A stretch of DNA of 64,000 bases from Bombyx mori (GCF_030269925.1 NC_085107.1:14632001-14696000); one strand, 5' to 3'. Positions 32,533 to 43,155 are shown, numbered from the stretch's first letter. Notes: generated by a model not told the origin, from the sequence alone. Numbers and translations are program-made.

Positions 32533-33825
32533 TCCTACTAACTTTTTATGCCACTGTAATCCTGATTGACGCAAACCATACAAAGACTTCTTTAACAAAC
32601 ACACATTATTCTCACACTCATTCAATGCTTCGTTCCAGCGTTTAGCTGTATGAAGTATATTCTTATCTCTTATAATATTTCTTTTTGATCCAATATTTTG
32701 GTTTGCTAGTACACTTTCTAAGACATCTGATAGTTTATCTGGTATTTCCATGAATACATCTTCTTCGAGAGTACCATTTAAGTAAGCTGTTACTACATCC
32801 ATTTGATGCATCTCTAATCCTAACTCAGCTGACACTGCAGCTATGAGTCTCACAGATGAAGACCTTACAACAGGAGAAGAGGTTTCGTAAAAATCCTCCC
32901 CTGGCCTTTGAGAACATCCCTTTGCAACAAGCCGTACTTTCTTCCCTGTATTCTTTGTTTGAAATACAAATCTGCTACCAATCACTTTTCTATTTTTCGG
33001 TCGTGGGACTATTTCCCATGTAACATTCTTTAATTGTGCCAAATACTCGTCTTCTAAAGCCCTTCGCCATTCAGGTTCGTCATCAGTCTTTTCTATTTCT
33101 TTCCATGTTTTAGGTTCCATAATCGCAATTCCAGCTGTCGTTTCTTCATTATCTACTTCATACTCCGATTCAGTTTCACTCTCTGTACTGTTAGTAGCTG
33201 GTTTATACTCTTTGCGCGGTCTTCCCACTAAGCCAGTACGAACTATCCTTGGTCTTCCTCTGCCTCTCATGGAGTTTGTTTTTCGATCTTCCTTCTTCTG
33301 ATCATGTCCTATCAATTCCACGACTATCTTCGAATTATCATAACTCTCTTCTTCGTCATTTCGTATTTCTTTATACTCATGACAGAATGCTGTCTCGTTC
33401 ATAAACTTCACATCGCGAGAAATGACGATCCTTCTAGTCTTAGGATCATGTATTCTGTAAGCTTTAGACTCAGTATCATAGCCCATAAATATTCCAAGCT
33501 CTGAACTTGATTCGAATTTTCCCTTCTGCGTTCCTTTGTTTTTATAATACGCTTTCGATCCAAACACGCGCATGTAGATTACGGTAGGTTTCTTTCCTGT
33601 CCACAGGGTAAATGGTATTTGACCATCAAGAGCTGCAGTTGGGCATCGGTTCCTTATGTAATTAGCAGTATTAATTGCTTCAGCCCAAAAAACAGGAGGG
33701 CTTCCCGCCTGACGCATCATACAACGGGCCATCTCTAGCAATGTCCTGTTCTTTCTCTCCGAAATCCCGTTCTGCTGAGGCGTATAAGGTGAGGTTGAAG
33801 AATATTGGTTTTGAAGCATTACCAC
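32471..33825 (-). CDS. Inverted copia integrase C-terminus plus half reverse transcriptase
   Basis: The minus-strand frame (32374-33825, 483 codons) is uninterrupted. It starts a few codons inside the right arm, then enters integrase at YTPQQNG, keeping the last catalytic Glu of the D,D,E triad but not the two Asp. It continues through the integrase tail (KPTVIYMRVFGSKAY) and a charged linker into the copia reverse transcriptase: VTWEIVPRPKNRK, RLVAKGCSQRPGEDFYE, the Asp-containing MDVVTAYLNG, and LYGLRQSGLQWHKKL. It ends after the 62-bp arm and A/T-rich filler. The catalytic YVDD lies on the other side of the breakpoint, on the plus strand. Confidence 0.9.
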
Positions 33826-33853
33826 AAGAACCTTGTGTGTTTGTTGCGCAAAG
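33792..33853 (+). repeat. 62-bp inverted duplication, right arm
   Basis: Pairs perfectly with 32471-32532. Read on plus it is the natural continuation into the rest of reverse transcriptase. Confidence 0.9.
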
Positions 33854-34829
33854 GGATGAAAAAATGATGTTAATTGCTATTTATGTAGATGACATTATCC
33901 TAGCTACTAATGATGAGGTGTGGTTGCATGATGTTAAGCGTCAGTTATCTAATGCCTTTGAAATGAAGGATATGGGAAAAATCAGTACTTGTTTGGGTAT
34001 CGAATTTTCACGTGATAAAGAGCATAGAGTGTATTTAAAGCAAGGTGCGTATATAGATAAAGTATTAGAGCGTTATGGTATGAGTGATTGTAAACCTATA
34101 TCAACACCTATGGATGTGAACGTTAAACTAGAAAAACCCAATAGTGTAAACAATGATGTTATGAGTCAGTACCCTTACCAGAACCTAATAGGTGCCCTTA
34201 TGTATTTGGCTGTATCTACCAGACCAGATATAGCTTATACTGTAAATTATTTAAGCCAATTTAACACTAATTATGATGTACAGCATTGGAAGGCAGCTAA
34301 GCGAGTGTTGAGGTATTTGAAAGGTACATCAACTTTCGGCTTAATGTATGAAAGGACAGGTGTACCATTGTTTGGTGTAGTTGATGCAGACTGGGGTGCA
34401 AATACGATTGATCGAAGGTCATATTCCGGTTTTGCATTTATTTTAGCAGGTGCCCCAATTACCTGGGAAGCACGAAAACAGCGTACCGTTGCATTATCGA
34501 GCACAGAAGCCGAGTACTTGGCGCTTTCTGAAGCAACTAAGGAAGCTATGTATCTCAGAAATGTGATAAATAATATTGGTGTAAAATGTGGTTGTGTGAC
34601 ATTATTTAATGACAACCAGGGTGCTATGAAGCTTGCACAGAGTAGAAGCTATCATTCTCGCACTAAGCATATTGATGTTAGACACCATTTTGTTCGAGAT
34701 ATGTGTGAACAGAGTGTGATTGATTTGAAATACTTGAGTACAGACAAAATGCCTGCTGATATTTTGACCAAGGGCTTGTGTGGGACGAAGCATTATGAAT
34801 GCATGAACAATTTAGGAATGATGGAATAA
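33792..34829 (+). CDS. Copia reverse transcriptase second half and RNase H
   Basis: An open plus-strand frame begins at 33675, but codons before 33792 are antisense integrase. True element sequence starts with RLKNIGFEALP. The polymerase active site YVDD (residues 70-73 of the frame) is intact, followed by the thumb region, VSTRPDIAYTVNYLSQF, the RNase H Asp in VVDADWG, the SSTEAEYLAL motif with catalytic Glu, DNQGAMKLAQ with Asp, and RTKHIDVRHHFVRD. It ends LTKGLCG...GMME with TAA at 34827-34829. With no start of its own and half the polymerase inverted, it is non-functional alone. Confidence 0.9.
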   Translation, partial: RLKNIGFEALPQEPCVFVAQRDEKMMLIAIYVDDIILATNDEVWLHDVKRQLSNAFEMKDMGKISTCLGIEFSRDKEHRVYLKQGAYIDKVLERYGMSDCKPISTPMDVNVKLEKPNSVNNDVMSQYPYQNLIGALMYLAVSTRPDIAYTVNYLSQFNTNYDVQHWKAAKRVLRYLKGTSTFGLMYERTGVPLFGVVDADWGANTIDRRSYSGFAFILAGAPITWEARKQRTVALSSTEAEYLALSEATKEAMYLRNVINNIGVKCGCVTLFNDNQGAMKLAQSRSYHSRTKHIDVRHHFVRDMCEQSVIDLKYLSTDKMPADILTKGLCGTKHYECMNNLGMME

Positions 34830-34863
34830 TCATAATTGTCTGTAGTTAAAAGCTAACGACTTT

Positions 34864-34872
34864 AAGGGGAGG
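34864..34872 (+). promoter_or_regulatory. Polypurine tract
   Basis: AAGGGGAGG lies immediately upstream of the right LTR, the expected plus-strand primer. Confidence 0.85.
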
Positions 34873-35013
34873 TGTTAATAAGGTAAAGTTCGATGAGCAA
34901 ACTTATCTATGATTGTCTGTGCGAACTGATATATGTCAGAATATAATGTTAATTTGAAAATTATAAAATACTATTGAACTACTAAATTGTTTCTAATTAT
35001 GCACGCCCTAACA
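34873..35013 (+). repeat. Copia right LTR (141 bp)
   Basis: Identical by eye to the left LTR and followed by TTGTC (35014-35018). Confidence 0.93.
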
Positions 35014-35019
35014 TTGTCT

Positions 35020-35890
35020 TAATCAAAAATGTTCTTTGTAAACATTAAAATACAGCAGACGAACCATTAAAATAATTCCTCAATCTCTTAGATGTAGCTT
35101 AATATAAAATATTTTCTAGTCTGAAGCGGGAAAAGTTCAATAATGTTAAGTTTAAATAAATTTACATATTCAGTGACGTTGCAGATTCGCTTGAAGAGAA
35201 GCCGTTTGCCGTTTTAAACAGAACATTTCCATAATTTACCTACTGAAATTTTCAAAGAGCTGCTCTTTAAAATTAGAATTATTCTAGAATATTCTCCTTG
35301 TTTAATTTTTTTTTAGAGTATTAGTTTAGGGATATGCTTTTGAAGCCTCCAAATATGATGTCAAAATCTAATTTTTATTAGGGCTGACCGTTTGAGGCGA
35401 AACGGATGACCACTTCGCGATATATCTACGTTGGCAGGACAGTGGTGAATGTGGACTCGCCCTACTCCCACTGATGAAGAGAAACTTATTGAAGAAAACT
35501 AAGAAAATTATTGAAGGAACGTTAAATTGAAATAACGTTGTTTAATAAGAATAAAAAAAAACCGTTTTTATTAAGCGGGTTGCTCTTTCACAGTACAGCC
35601 AGTGATAACGGCAATGTGAACCGCTGCCGCCGCCATGTCGTTCCGCCTTCCTGGTACCAAGGCGCTAGACTCCCTAAGGTCGTCCCGTAACCATTACCAG
35701 GAGGAGATTGCGTCCTCACAAAGGCTGAAGCTGAACAAACGACCCGCTTTGAATCGACGGTGGAGGCATGGAGAGGGAAGAAGACAGTAGCAATAGATGT
35801 CATTCAACTCTGGCTACTATAATTAGACAGTAACAAGAGTGAATATCGCTATCGACTTGAGGCATTAGGTTGGTGTCTCATTTTTAGGTA
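35020..35890. other. Stretch without a recognised gene
   Basis: Mostly A/T-rich. A G+C-richer block at 35570-35800 is open for 71 codons on the minus strand but has no recognisable motif. It may be a repeat fragment. Confidence 0.3.
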
Positions 35891-35892
35891 GG

Positions 35893-36095
35893 TATTGCTA
35901 GTGTCCCTACGGCTTTGCCAGGATAAGAGGAAGAGCAAGGGCTTAACTAGAAGGGTCGGGTTTGCTAACAGCTGCCGAAGCGCCTCCGAAGAAGACTTAA
36001 CAACTCAAGGGCAGCTGCTTCGCAAATGCATCAACTACCGAATCAGAGTCGCGACCCGTTGAGTCTGAGAAAGGCTGATGTCTCAATTGCATAAT
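35893..36095 (-). mobile_element. Bm1-like SINE
   Basis: The plus strand reads ggcttaactagaagggtcgg, tttgctaacagctgccg, gcctccgaagaagac, caactcaagggcagctgctt and gcgacccgttgag, matching the 42-kb copy. Antisense orientation; no clear tail or target duplication. Confidence 0.65.
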
Positions 36096-36099
36096 GAAA

Positions 36100-36580
36100 C
36101 GTCTCTCATTTATTTTAGGTATATTATTATGACTATTTCGAGACATGAAATAATGGTAGCTATCAGTGCCATTAAAACTTGCTGCAATAGAATTAATACT
36201 TGTCAAATGCGACGTTGATTTGTGGTAAAAATAAATTCATGCATAGTGATTACCCAGTTGCTAAGAAAAAAATCCCTAGGATAAAATTTTGCTCCAAGCG
36301 TCATCTAGTGGTAGTTACAAAGAAATTTTGCACTTCAAAATTAGACCTTGTTTTAAGCTACTATTGCCATCTAGTGTTTAAATTTAAAATAGCCTTGCTC
36401 AACTATGTCTCGAGAAAGACCGAGACAGATAGTTCTTAACAGTAATCATAGATGGCGCTGTATTAAAATTAAATATGATTTCAAAATGAGAATAATCTTT
36501 GCTTTAGATAATTATTTATTATTTATTTAAAATCAGGGTATGTACGTAAACTTATCAGAAATAATTTACTTTTCATAGAT
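36100..36580. other. AT-rich stretch
   Basis: No gene. Short echoes of catctagtg and atagatggcgctg occur at 36300-36460 and again at 38270-38345. Confidence 0.3.
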
Positions 36581-36584
36581 TTTT

Positions 36585-36805
36585 GAAGTGAAACTTCTTT
36601 ATCGGCGTTGGAAAAAAATTTACCGTCACATTTTTCGGTTACGCGTCACATTTTTCCGTTACGCGCCATCTTTTTTGTATTCATGTCTATGATAATAAAA
36701 TCCTTTTGTTTAAACTTTATCTAATTTAACTTTATTTAACCAATTTCTAGAAAGTTGCATGTAGATCATTTTTCGAAAAATAAGGCCATAAAGAAGTTTC
36801 ACTTC
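36585..36805. mobile_element. 221-bp MITE
   Basis: Terminal inverted repeats of about 18 bp: GAAGTGAAACTTCTTTAT at the left and its reverse complement ATAAAGAAGTTTCACTTC at the right. The left subterminal region has a tandem ~25-bp echo (gtcacatttttcggttacgc repeated with one change). Non-coding. Confidence 0.7.
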
Positions 36806-36971
36806 TTACGTGTGTACACTAGTACACGCACACATTTTTTTATAACAACGTCTTGTTAAAGTATATTTGAAGAGTTTGGTTCTGTCGAAATTTTAGTCAA
36901 TTTCAGTAATTAAAAAAAACCATTAGACACGTAATGTTTTCCCGAGTCAAGAGCTAAGCATTATTCGATTC

Positions 36972-37045
36972 TTTTTTTTATTGCTTTGAGGGTGGACGAG
37001 CTCACGGCCCACCTGGTGTTAAGTGGTTGCCGAAGTCCAACATAC
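36972..37045 (-). repeat. Family A 3' fragment
   Basis: T-run, then ttgctttgagggtggacgag and cccacctggtgttaagtgg. Truncated after ~70 bp. Confidence 0.7.
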
Positions 37046-37288
37046 TAAATGTCAACGAATAGCATCTTAGTGGTTGATTGATCTTAAGTGGTTGGTTGCC
37101 AATTCAGCTTCGCCATAATACTCATGTCCTTTATTACTATATTGTACTCTCTTTTACCCCCATACCCCTACATATTATCTCAAATAACGTTTCGAGTTCC
37201 TAGGTCATACGAATAATTTTTCCCTGAGATCATCAGATAGCCTGAGACTGAAAATGCCTTTCATCATCATTCTTTGATAACTCATTCA

Positions 37289-37689
37289 TCATCCAGGCGT
37301 TTCGATTTTGGAATGCTCTGCCGGATGCAGTGAGAAGTGCTCCAACTTTAAACTGCTTTAAAAGAATGGTGAAGGAACACTAGGTACCTATCCGCCTAGT
37401 GTTGTTTGCTTGTTTATTCTTTATCCATACTGTTTATTTATTATGGGTATGTAAGTACATATATTGGAATATAAATTATATAGTGATTTCATATTACATC
37501 TAACGATATAATGTATTATTAATAGTACGCCGCAACATACCTGGTGTATCTTTATATGTCCAGAATTTCGGGTAATTAAATGGTTGTCTGGAAGAAATCG
37601 CTTTTAGCGATAAGACCGCCTGTTGTACAAACGTATCTGCTTGTGGACTGTTTTCTAAGATTATTGTGTTTTGGTGTGCAATAAAGTAT
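37289..37689 (+). pseudogene. LINE 3' end, family F (WNALP tail)
   Basis: The plus strand reads FDFWNALPDAVRSAPTLNCF followed by KRMVKEH and a stop at about 37380, the end of a non-LTR reverse-transcriptase ORF (compare WNSLP in many LINEs). About 300 bp of 3' untranslated region follow and end with gaaatcgcttttagcgataa, accgcctgttgtacaa and gtgtgcaataaagtat, running straight into a CT microsatellite. A shorter copy of this 3' region lies at 57155-57290. Confidence 0.65.
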
Positions 37690-37805
37690 GTTCTCTCTCT
37701 CTCTCTCTGCACCTCTCTCTATCTCTCTCTCTCTCTCTCTGCCCCCTCTCTCTCTCTGCCCCTCTCTCTCTCTCTGCCCCTCTCTCTCTCTCTCCCCTCT
37801 CTCTT
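37690..37805. repeat. (CT)n microsatellite
   Basis: A ~115-bp CT-rich tract with periodic gcccc/gcacc interruptions forming a higher-order repeat. It begins at the 3' end of a LINE. Open frames across it are artefacts of the repeat. Confidence 0.95.
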
Positions 37806-37833
37806 AGTCGTCTTACGAAAAAAAACAGTATAT

Positions 37834-37950
37834 TAGCCCACAGACGTCCACTTCTGGACATAGGACAAATCGCCACAAAGATCGGTCCTGCGCTGCTTGC
37901 ATCCCCAGCCCCCCCAAGCTCAGTCATCGGTCTATCTTGTGTCGGCCTAT
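37834..37950 (-). repeat. LINE fragment
   Basis: The plus strand reads gtccacttctggacatagga and later acaaagatcggtcctgcgct, a well-known lepidopteran LINE ORF end in antisense. Too short and broken to assign. Confidence 0.5.
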
Positions 37951-37959
37951 ACACTCTAC

Positions 37960-39530
37960 GTCTATCTGTAACTACTACTATATATTGCTGTTACGCGCTG
38001 GGGTTCGGGATAAATAAAATTAATCCGAATTACGATTTAACACTGTATTAGCATTTAGAACACTTAAAACACTCAACAAACACTTTAAAACTCTCAATTC
38101 ACTTGTTACGCTTCGCTTCAGGTGATCTGTTCGCTGTTTCGCTTCGAGTAGTTCCGATTACTGACTTATTGCGTGCCATCTCTGCAATGTTTTTATAGCC
38201 GATACCCATCCCTAGAACTATCGAGAATATTCCACACATCTCTAGTATTGTGTTTCCGCTATCTAACAATAGATGGCGCTGTACTTCCAAAGCCTTGTAG
38301 GTGCTACTAGATCCTTTGATATTCGTTCGACTATTCGGTGATAGATGGCGTTACTCTTACCGGCATAACATCACTATAACTTAAATATTTTATCTCGGTC
38401 GGCTTAGGCAAAGTCGCGGCTTTGTACCCCGCCCCTACCAATTTACACTAATACATAAGTTTAAAGTCCCAATTGCATTGGCATAATGGATGTCCCCACC
38501 CTTTACATCATCATCGTCATCATTCGTCGGAAGCAGACACGGACATGATAAGTGCCGATCAACCCATTCAAAATTCCCAATAAAACTATTGCTATAATTC
38601 TGTAAATAGTCAGCTTTATTAAGAAACAATAAACTATAATGATAAAATATTTAGTTTAGTTTCTCATTTTCCATTTAAGTCCGTTGTTAGTTTTAAATTA
38701 TTTCATTGAAGAAGCGATTTAGGTCGAAACTTGCAAACGTAAAATGAGATTTAATGAGAAATTATCACACGATAGTAAACGGGAATGGCTGCGATTACGA
38801 CCGACCACGATTCGATTGCCATATTTTGTATGTAAGTATTTTAGTTGCTATAGTCCAACGACGGTAATTAATAGCAACGTAAGATTATGACTTCATTAAT
38901 GTCTATATAAATAATAATTAATTGCCACGTGTAAAAAGGGGCATCGCTAGAAAATGTATCGACCGATTTGGCTGATTTCTGTTTCGTTGGGCTCTTAATA
39001 GTCACTCATTTATTTATTTAGTTGAACCAACAAATCGTCGATTTAAAACATTGAAAAATTCACAAGAGAGAACGTGACCTCAATTATAGGTTTGTACAAA
39101 ACTAAACAAAATGTATTTTGTAAAATCGGCGGGTTAATTCAGTATTTTGTATTTTTGACGTTTGATATTGTTAGTCGTTACGTGAAATAAGAGATCTGCT
39201 GTCAGTGTAGATTGACAAGAGAACGAATGTCGAATCGTTTAGTAAATATACTCGTATAGGTAAATTATTCCTTATGTATTGGTATCGACTAGCTGATTAA
39301 AAAAGATAGTAAAGTATATTTTAATATTAAAATTTTATGAATTTTGTGTTGCTGTTTTTTTTGAACAGTTTTAATAACTGGTCACTTGTCTTATGCATCG
39401 CGATGGGTGACATTGTTGTGACGTCTATGATTGTGGTAACCACGTCTTAGGCAAAAGAAAAATCTATTATTCGAAATAATTACTTTAACGTTAATTTAAT
39501 AACTATATTGTTTCTTGGCAGTAAGCGTAT
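37960..39530. other. Stretch without a recognised gene
   Basis: No supported gene. The segment 38100-38350 has several short inverted and direct echoes (cttcgcttc, atagatggcg) but no clear element boundaries. Confidence 0.3.
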
Positions 39531-39532
39531 TG

Positions 39533-39776
39533 TTTTTTTTTTATTGCATAGATAGATGGACGAGCTCACAGCCCACCTGGTATTAAGTGGTTACTGGAGC
39601 CCATAGACATCTACAACGTAAATACCGCCATCCACCTTCAGAAACTCATATCTAAGGTTTAGGTATAGTTACAACGGCTACCCCACCCTTCAAACTGAAA
39701 CGCATTACTGCTTCACGGCAGAAATAGGCAGAGTGGAGTATCTACCCGTGCGGACTCACAAGAGGTTGACCACCAG
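39533..39776 (-). mobile_element. Family A retroposon
   Basis: T-run tail at 39533-39542, full body, with 5' end at gaggttgaccaccag. Slightly diverged. Confidence 0.85.
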
Positions 39777-39779
39777 ATC

Positions 39780-40950
39780 CCCTTCTTTGCTTATTCAGTT
39801 GACTTGGCGAATGTAAAACAAATTTACTATTTAACTCAGTCGAGTCATGTTAACTGCAAGTTTCATTGTCCTGGAATATAAGCAGTCTAAAAATCCGCTC
39901 TTAAAGAGAAACCACATTAAAATTTAAAAATATAATCTTGCAACTTGAAAGATCTTTAATTTACTCGAAGCTACGGACACTGCGTATATTATATAGAACC
40001 CGCGCTCCGGACCCCGTATTCAGAACATTGAAATCTATAGAGTAGGCAGCACAAATAATTTTATAAAATTCTTCAATATAATAAACTTTGAAACATCATT
40101 TCTGTCAGTTAATAATGCCAACGATGAAAGGAGATTCGTATAGTTGAACCAAAAACAACATTAGCGCTTATACTAGTGCAATCTGAATTTTGGCAGAAAA
40201 ATAACCTAAGCTCTTTATACAAATATTTTACAAATTCAAAGACATTTAAAGTTATAGAACTGTTCATAAACAATATTTGCAATTACCATAATTTTAAGTC
40301 AGTTATCTGTCTATCTGAATCTGAATGTAGTTATGTAAGTTTTTTACAGAAGTTACTGTAGACACACTTTATAACATTACACGCAAAAATGTAAGTGACA
40401 ATTAAATCAGTAGGGGAAAGTGGGGGAAACGCGAACGCTGGGTAATGCCGAATTCAATGGTTCTAATATGTTAGAAAGATATATCCTAATTTTATTTGCC
40501 GCCATTTCGGAGATCACGCCACCACTGATATTAGTCAATAACACGGGAGACGCGGACGCACGTACTTAAACAGGTATGCATTTTTCAATATTTTGTATGT
40601 TTTAGATGTAATTTTTTGGTAAATTCAAGTTGATGTAACTTTATCTCTATCTACAATAATAATTCAGCTTTTACATAGTGATTTGGCGACAATATTAACG
40701 TAAAAATGTTATAGAATAAAACCTGATACAAGAATTCACACCTACCAATTTACTTGAAGCTAAATAACATAAATAATGCGACTGTTTCTATTTGCCAAAT
40801 TATACAAAATACTAAAATGATTTGCAGTATTTTCCTAATGATAATTGAATGCATAGTTTTAAAAATTTCACAGATTTTTCGATCAAAATGATTTTTTTTA
40901 CTGTTCCTCAAAAGTTATGCAACCTATTCTGTATTGTTACACTACGCAAG
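39780..40950. other. AT-rich stretch without a gene
   Basis: No supported feature in about 1.2 kb. Confidence 0.35.
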
Positions 40951-40951
40951 C

Positions 40952-41035
40952 GTGATGGTGTATGGTCACGGACAGTCATTCATAGACTTTAGCAATGTTA
41001 AGATAACTAAGCCGCTCTCTACCTTCGTTGATCAA
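40952..41035 (-). repeat. LINE-tail repeat, family E fragment
   Basis: gcgtgatggtgtatggtcac, then actttagcaatgtt and taagccgctctctacc parallel 16753-16852 with many changes. Confidence 0.45.
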
Positions 41036-41039
41036 TAAT

Positions 41040-41960
41040 CTCCTCAAGTATCGTTTAAGATATCACAATAACATTGCTAGAAGATCTTAAAATAACTGTC
41101 AGAATTGTTGGCACTATCTCACTAGAGGGATTTTATTATACAAATAAATGTAACAAAAAATTATCTTGAATAATAATAAAATAAAAGCAACTCCACTACA
41201 CTCTCGTTCGGAATACTAAAATATAAATGATAGAAGATGCGCCAAACATCTATATTGAAAAATTCCTTTTTGTCCGATCATTGGGAAAGTTCGATATAAG
41301 CTTCCATCGCGTTTAAAACAAGACTTTGCTTTTCTTGTACAATAGCTCTTTTCGAATATTTAATGTAGACATACCCCTTTTTATCTTTTCCGAGAAGTTT
41401 TCGGTCTCTTTTAATGTTCGTCCAGTGGAAATGATGCTCAGTTGGGACTCGGGAAGAAACGTTCGAAACTCGGAAAAACACTTTTGTGTTCGGTCCGTTA
41501 CAGGTAAATTGATCAAGCATAATGGAAAAGAGAAAATAATACCAGAAAAAAAAAGAAGAGAAAAACGTTGTATAATTTTCCGTTTAAACTTTGTATTTTC
41601 GTGGTTTTCCTTTTGTCTAGTGCTGTAAAGATACCGGTTTTATTGTCCGTTGGCTTATGAAGAGCATTTAGGAAAAATTCCATTGAACTAGCTTACTAGA
41701 TATCTTTTATAATAAAGTTAAGTTTAAGCTGATATAGTTTATAATGGAAAAACTGATCGAGCATTTAGCAAAGTGCTTTCTAATAACAATGTCATTAACA
41801 CTGCACCATGCTGTGAACTGGCTGTCAACTACACTGCTTTTAGATATTATAATGCGAAACAGGAAAATGTACTCTTAATAAGTTATTGGATTTTTGCTTG
41901 GAATTTCTTTTATTTGGAATAAGCGTACATAATTGACTGAGCAATAACTAGAATTTTTTA
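41040..41960. other. Stretch without a recognised gene
   Basis: Overlapping short frames on both strands near 41278-41628 show no conserved motif. No feature supported. Confidence 0.35.
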
Positions 41961-41965
41961 TTTGT

Positions 41966-42375
41966 TTATTTATTGCTTAGATGACTGGACAAGCTCACAG
42001 TCCAGCTGGTGTTAAGTGGTTACTGGTGCCCATAGACATCTACAACGTAAATGCGCCACCCACCTTGATATACCTATATAAGTTCTAAGGTTTTTTTTAT
42101 GATTGAAAGATTATTGGTGGTCCGGAGGCCTTTCCAGTTTCACCAGGACAGGTGGGCAAGCAAAGGCTCAGCCAGAAGGGGTGGGATTTGCTAACAGCTG
42201 CCCGACTGCCTCCGAAGGAGACCTAACAACTGAAGAGCAACTGCTTCACGAATTAATCTACTGCCGCATCAAAATCGCGACCCGCTGAGAAGATCCGGCG
42301 AGAAACTCAGCGAGCTGATGCATGGGTTAGGTTGCAAGTTCTAAGGTATCAAGTTTAGTTACTTAGCTACTACAA
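41966..42375 (-). mobile_element. Family A retroposon split by a Bm1-like SINE
   Basis: Left part 41966-42091 (tail and 3' half) and right part from 42336 (ttctaaggtatcaagtttag) are the two halves of one family A copy. The SINE at 42092-42335 lies between them, flanked by a 12-bp target duplication. The far 5' part is missing. Confidence 0.75.
42092..42335 (-). mobile_element. Bm1-like SINE, nested, with target duplication
   Basis: A 244-bp insertion with its poly(A) tail read as a T-run at 42091-42098. Exact 12-bp direct repeats AAGTTCTAAGGT flank it (42080-42091 and 42336-42347). The body carries gctaacagctgcccg, ctccgaaggagacc and cgctgagaagatccggcgag. The target duplication defines both ends of this SINE copy, making it the best reference copy in the window. 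Confidence 0.85.
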
Positions 42376-42379
42376 TATA

Positions 42380-42900
42380 CAGGAACTTAGGTACTATCAA
42401 ATTTTCCCGTCTTTGTCTATAGTAGCATTCTACTAATTACCCACGTTCGATTCTCGATCTCTTTAATTACTGCGTTGTAATTGTTAAGGAAATAATTTTT
42501 CCACATTTAAGCTAACATTTTAAGCTGTTTTATAGGTATAGGACAAGGAAAAATACTCTTTGATCCCGAAAACTAAATATCTTTAACAAAGATACTAGCT
42601 ATAACTACAACTCAATCAAGATCCAGTAGTCAAATTCAATCCGGACCTATGGGTATATTATTAAGCGCACTAACCACTTAACCGACTCAATGATTTAGGT
42701 ATGCAATGACTGCGACAGTCTTCTCTATTTCTAGCGTGAATCAATCACACATCTCAGTCGAAATAACGCCTTTATTTCAATACCAGTAAGAGCTGCCTTC
42801 AGAAACCGCCTAATATATCATATTAGGCTTACTACACAATTTAAATCAAGCGTTACTCGACGGACTCAGTTTACATACAAATCATGATATTCACACTTCA
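42380..42900. other. Spacer
   Basis: No supported feature. Confidence 0.3.
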
Positions 42901-42910
42901 TTTTGAAGCG

Positions 42911-43105
42911 CTAACATTGACGTAACTTCTTCTTAGTCGAATACTTCATTGCTGAAGGTCGTGTCCTTGAAAGCCCTTCGTGGCTCTTTGTACCCTCAGC
43001 TTCCATTTGCTTCGGTTTTCGGCTTCTCTCAGGGCGTTCGCAACAGAGAGTCCAGTGAGCGCAGTTATCTGATCCGACCAACGGTATGGTGACATAACAA
43101 TACAT
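42911..43105 (-). pseudogene. Possible LINE ORF fragment
   Basis: A minus-strand frame of about 64 codons containing WTLCCERPERSRKPKQMEAE and GLSRTRPSAMKYSTKKK. The DNA resembles a lepidopteran LINE segment (ccttcgtggctctttgtacc, cgcaacagagagtccagtga). Identification is from general resemblance only. Confidence 0.35.
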
Positions 43106-43155
43106 AGTTTAAAATCTTTATTCGCTCAAGTGACTAAATATGAGCGAATAACTGA

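Larger units (their letters stand above)
31051..35013 (+). mobile_element. Ty1/copia LTR retrotransposon with inverted core
   Basis: A 3963-bp element bounded by identical 141-bp LTRs and a TTGTC target duplication. Order on the plus strand: LTR, tRNA-primer site, gag-zinc knuckle-protease, then an inverted block (about 32471-33791) carrying integrase C-terminus and the first half of reverse transcriptase on the minus strand, then the second half of reverse transcriptase and RNase H on the plus strand, polypurine tract, LTR. The integrase N-terminal zinc finger and its first two catalytic Asp are missing. A 62-bp inverted duplication joins the blocks. It cannot make a full polyprotein, but has everything in cis needed to be copied in trans. 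Confidence 0.93.

Noticed and set aside
32374..33825. A second, independent copia inserted in reverse inside the first
   Set aside because: The inverted block has no LTRs, primer site or target duplication, and its coding content exactly complements what is missing between the two plus-strand blocks. An internal inversion is simpler.
37671..38051. Open frames of Leu/Ser or Arg/Glu repeats on both strands
   Set aside because: They are translations of the (CT)n microsatellite, not proteins.
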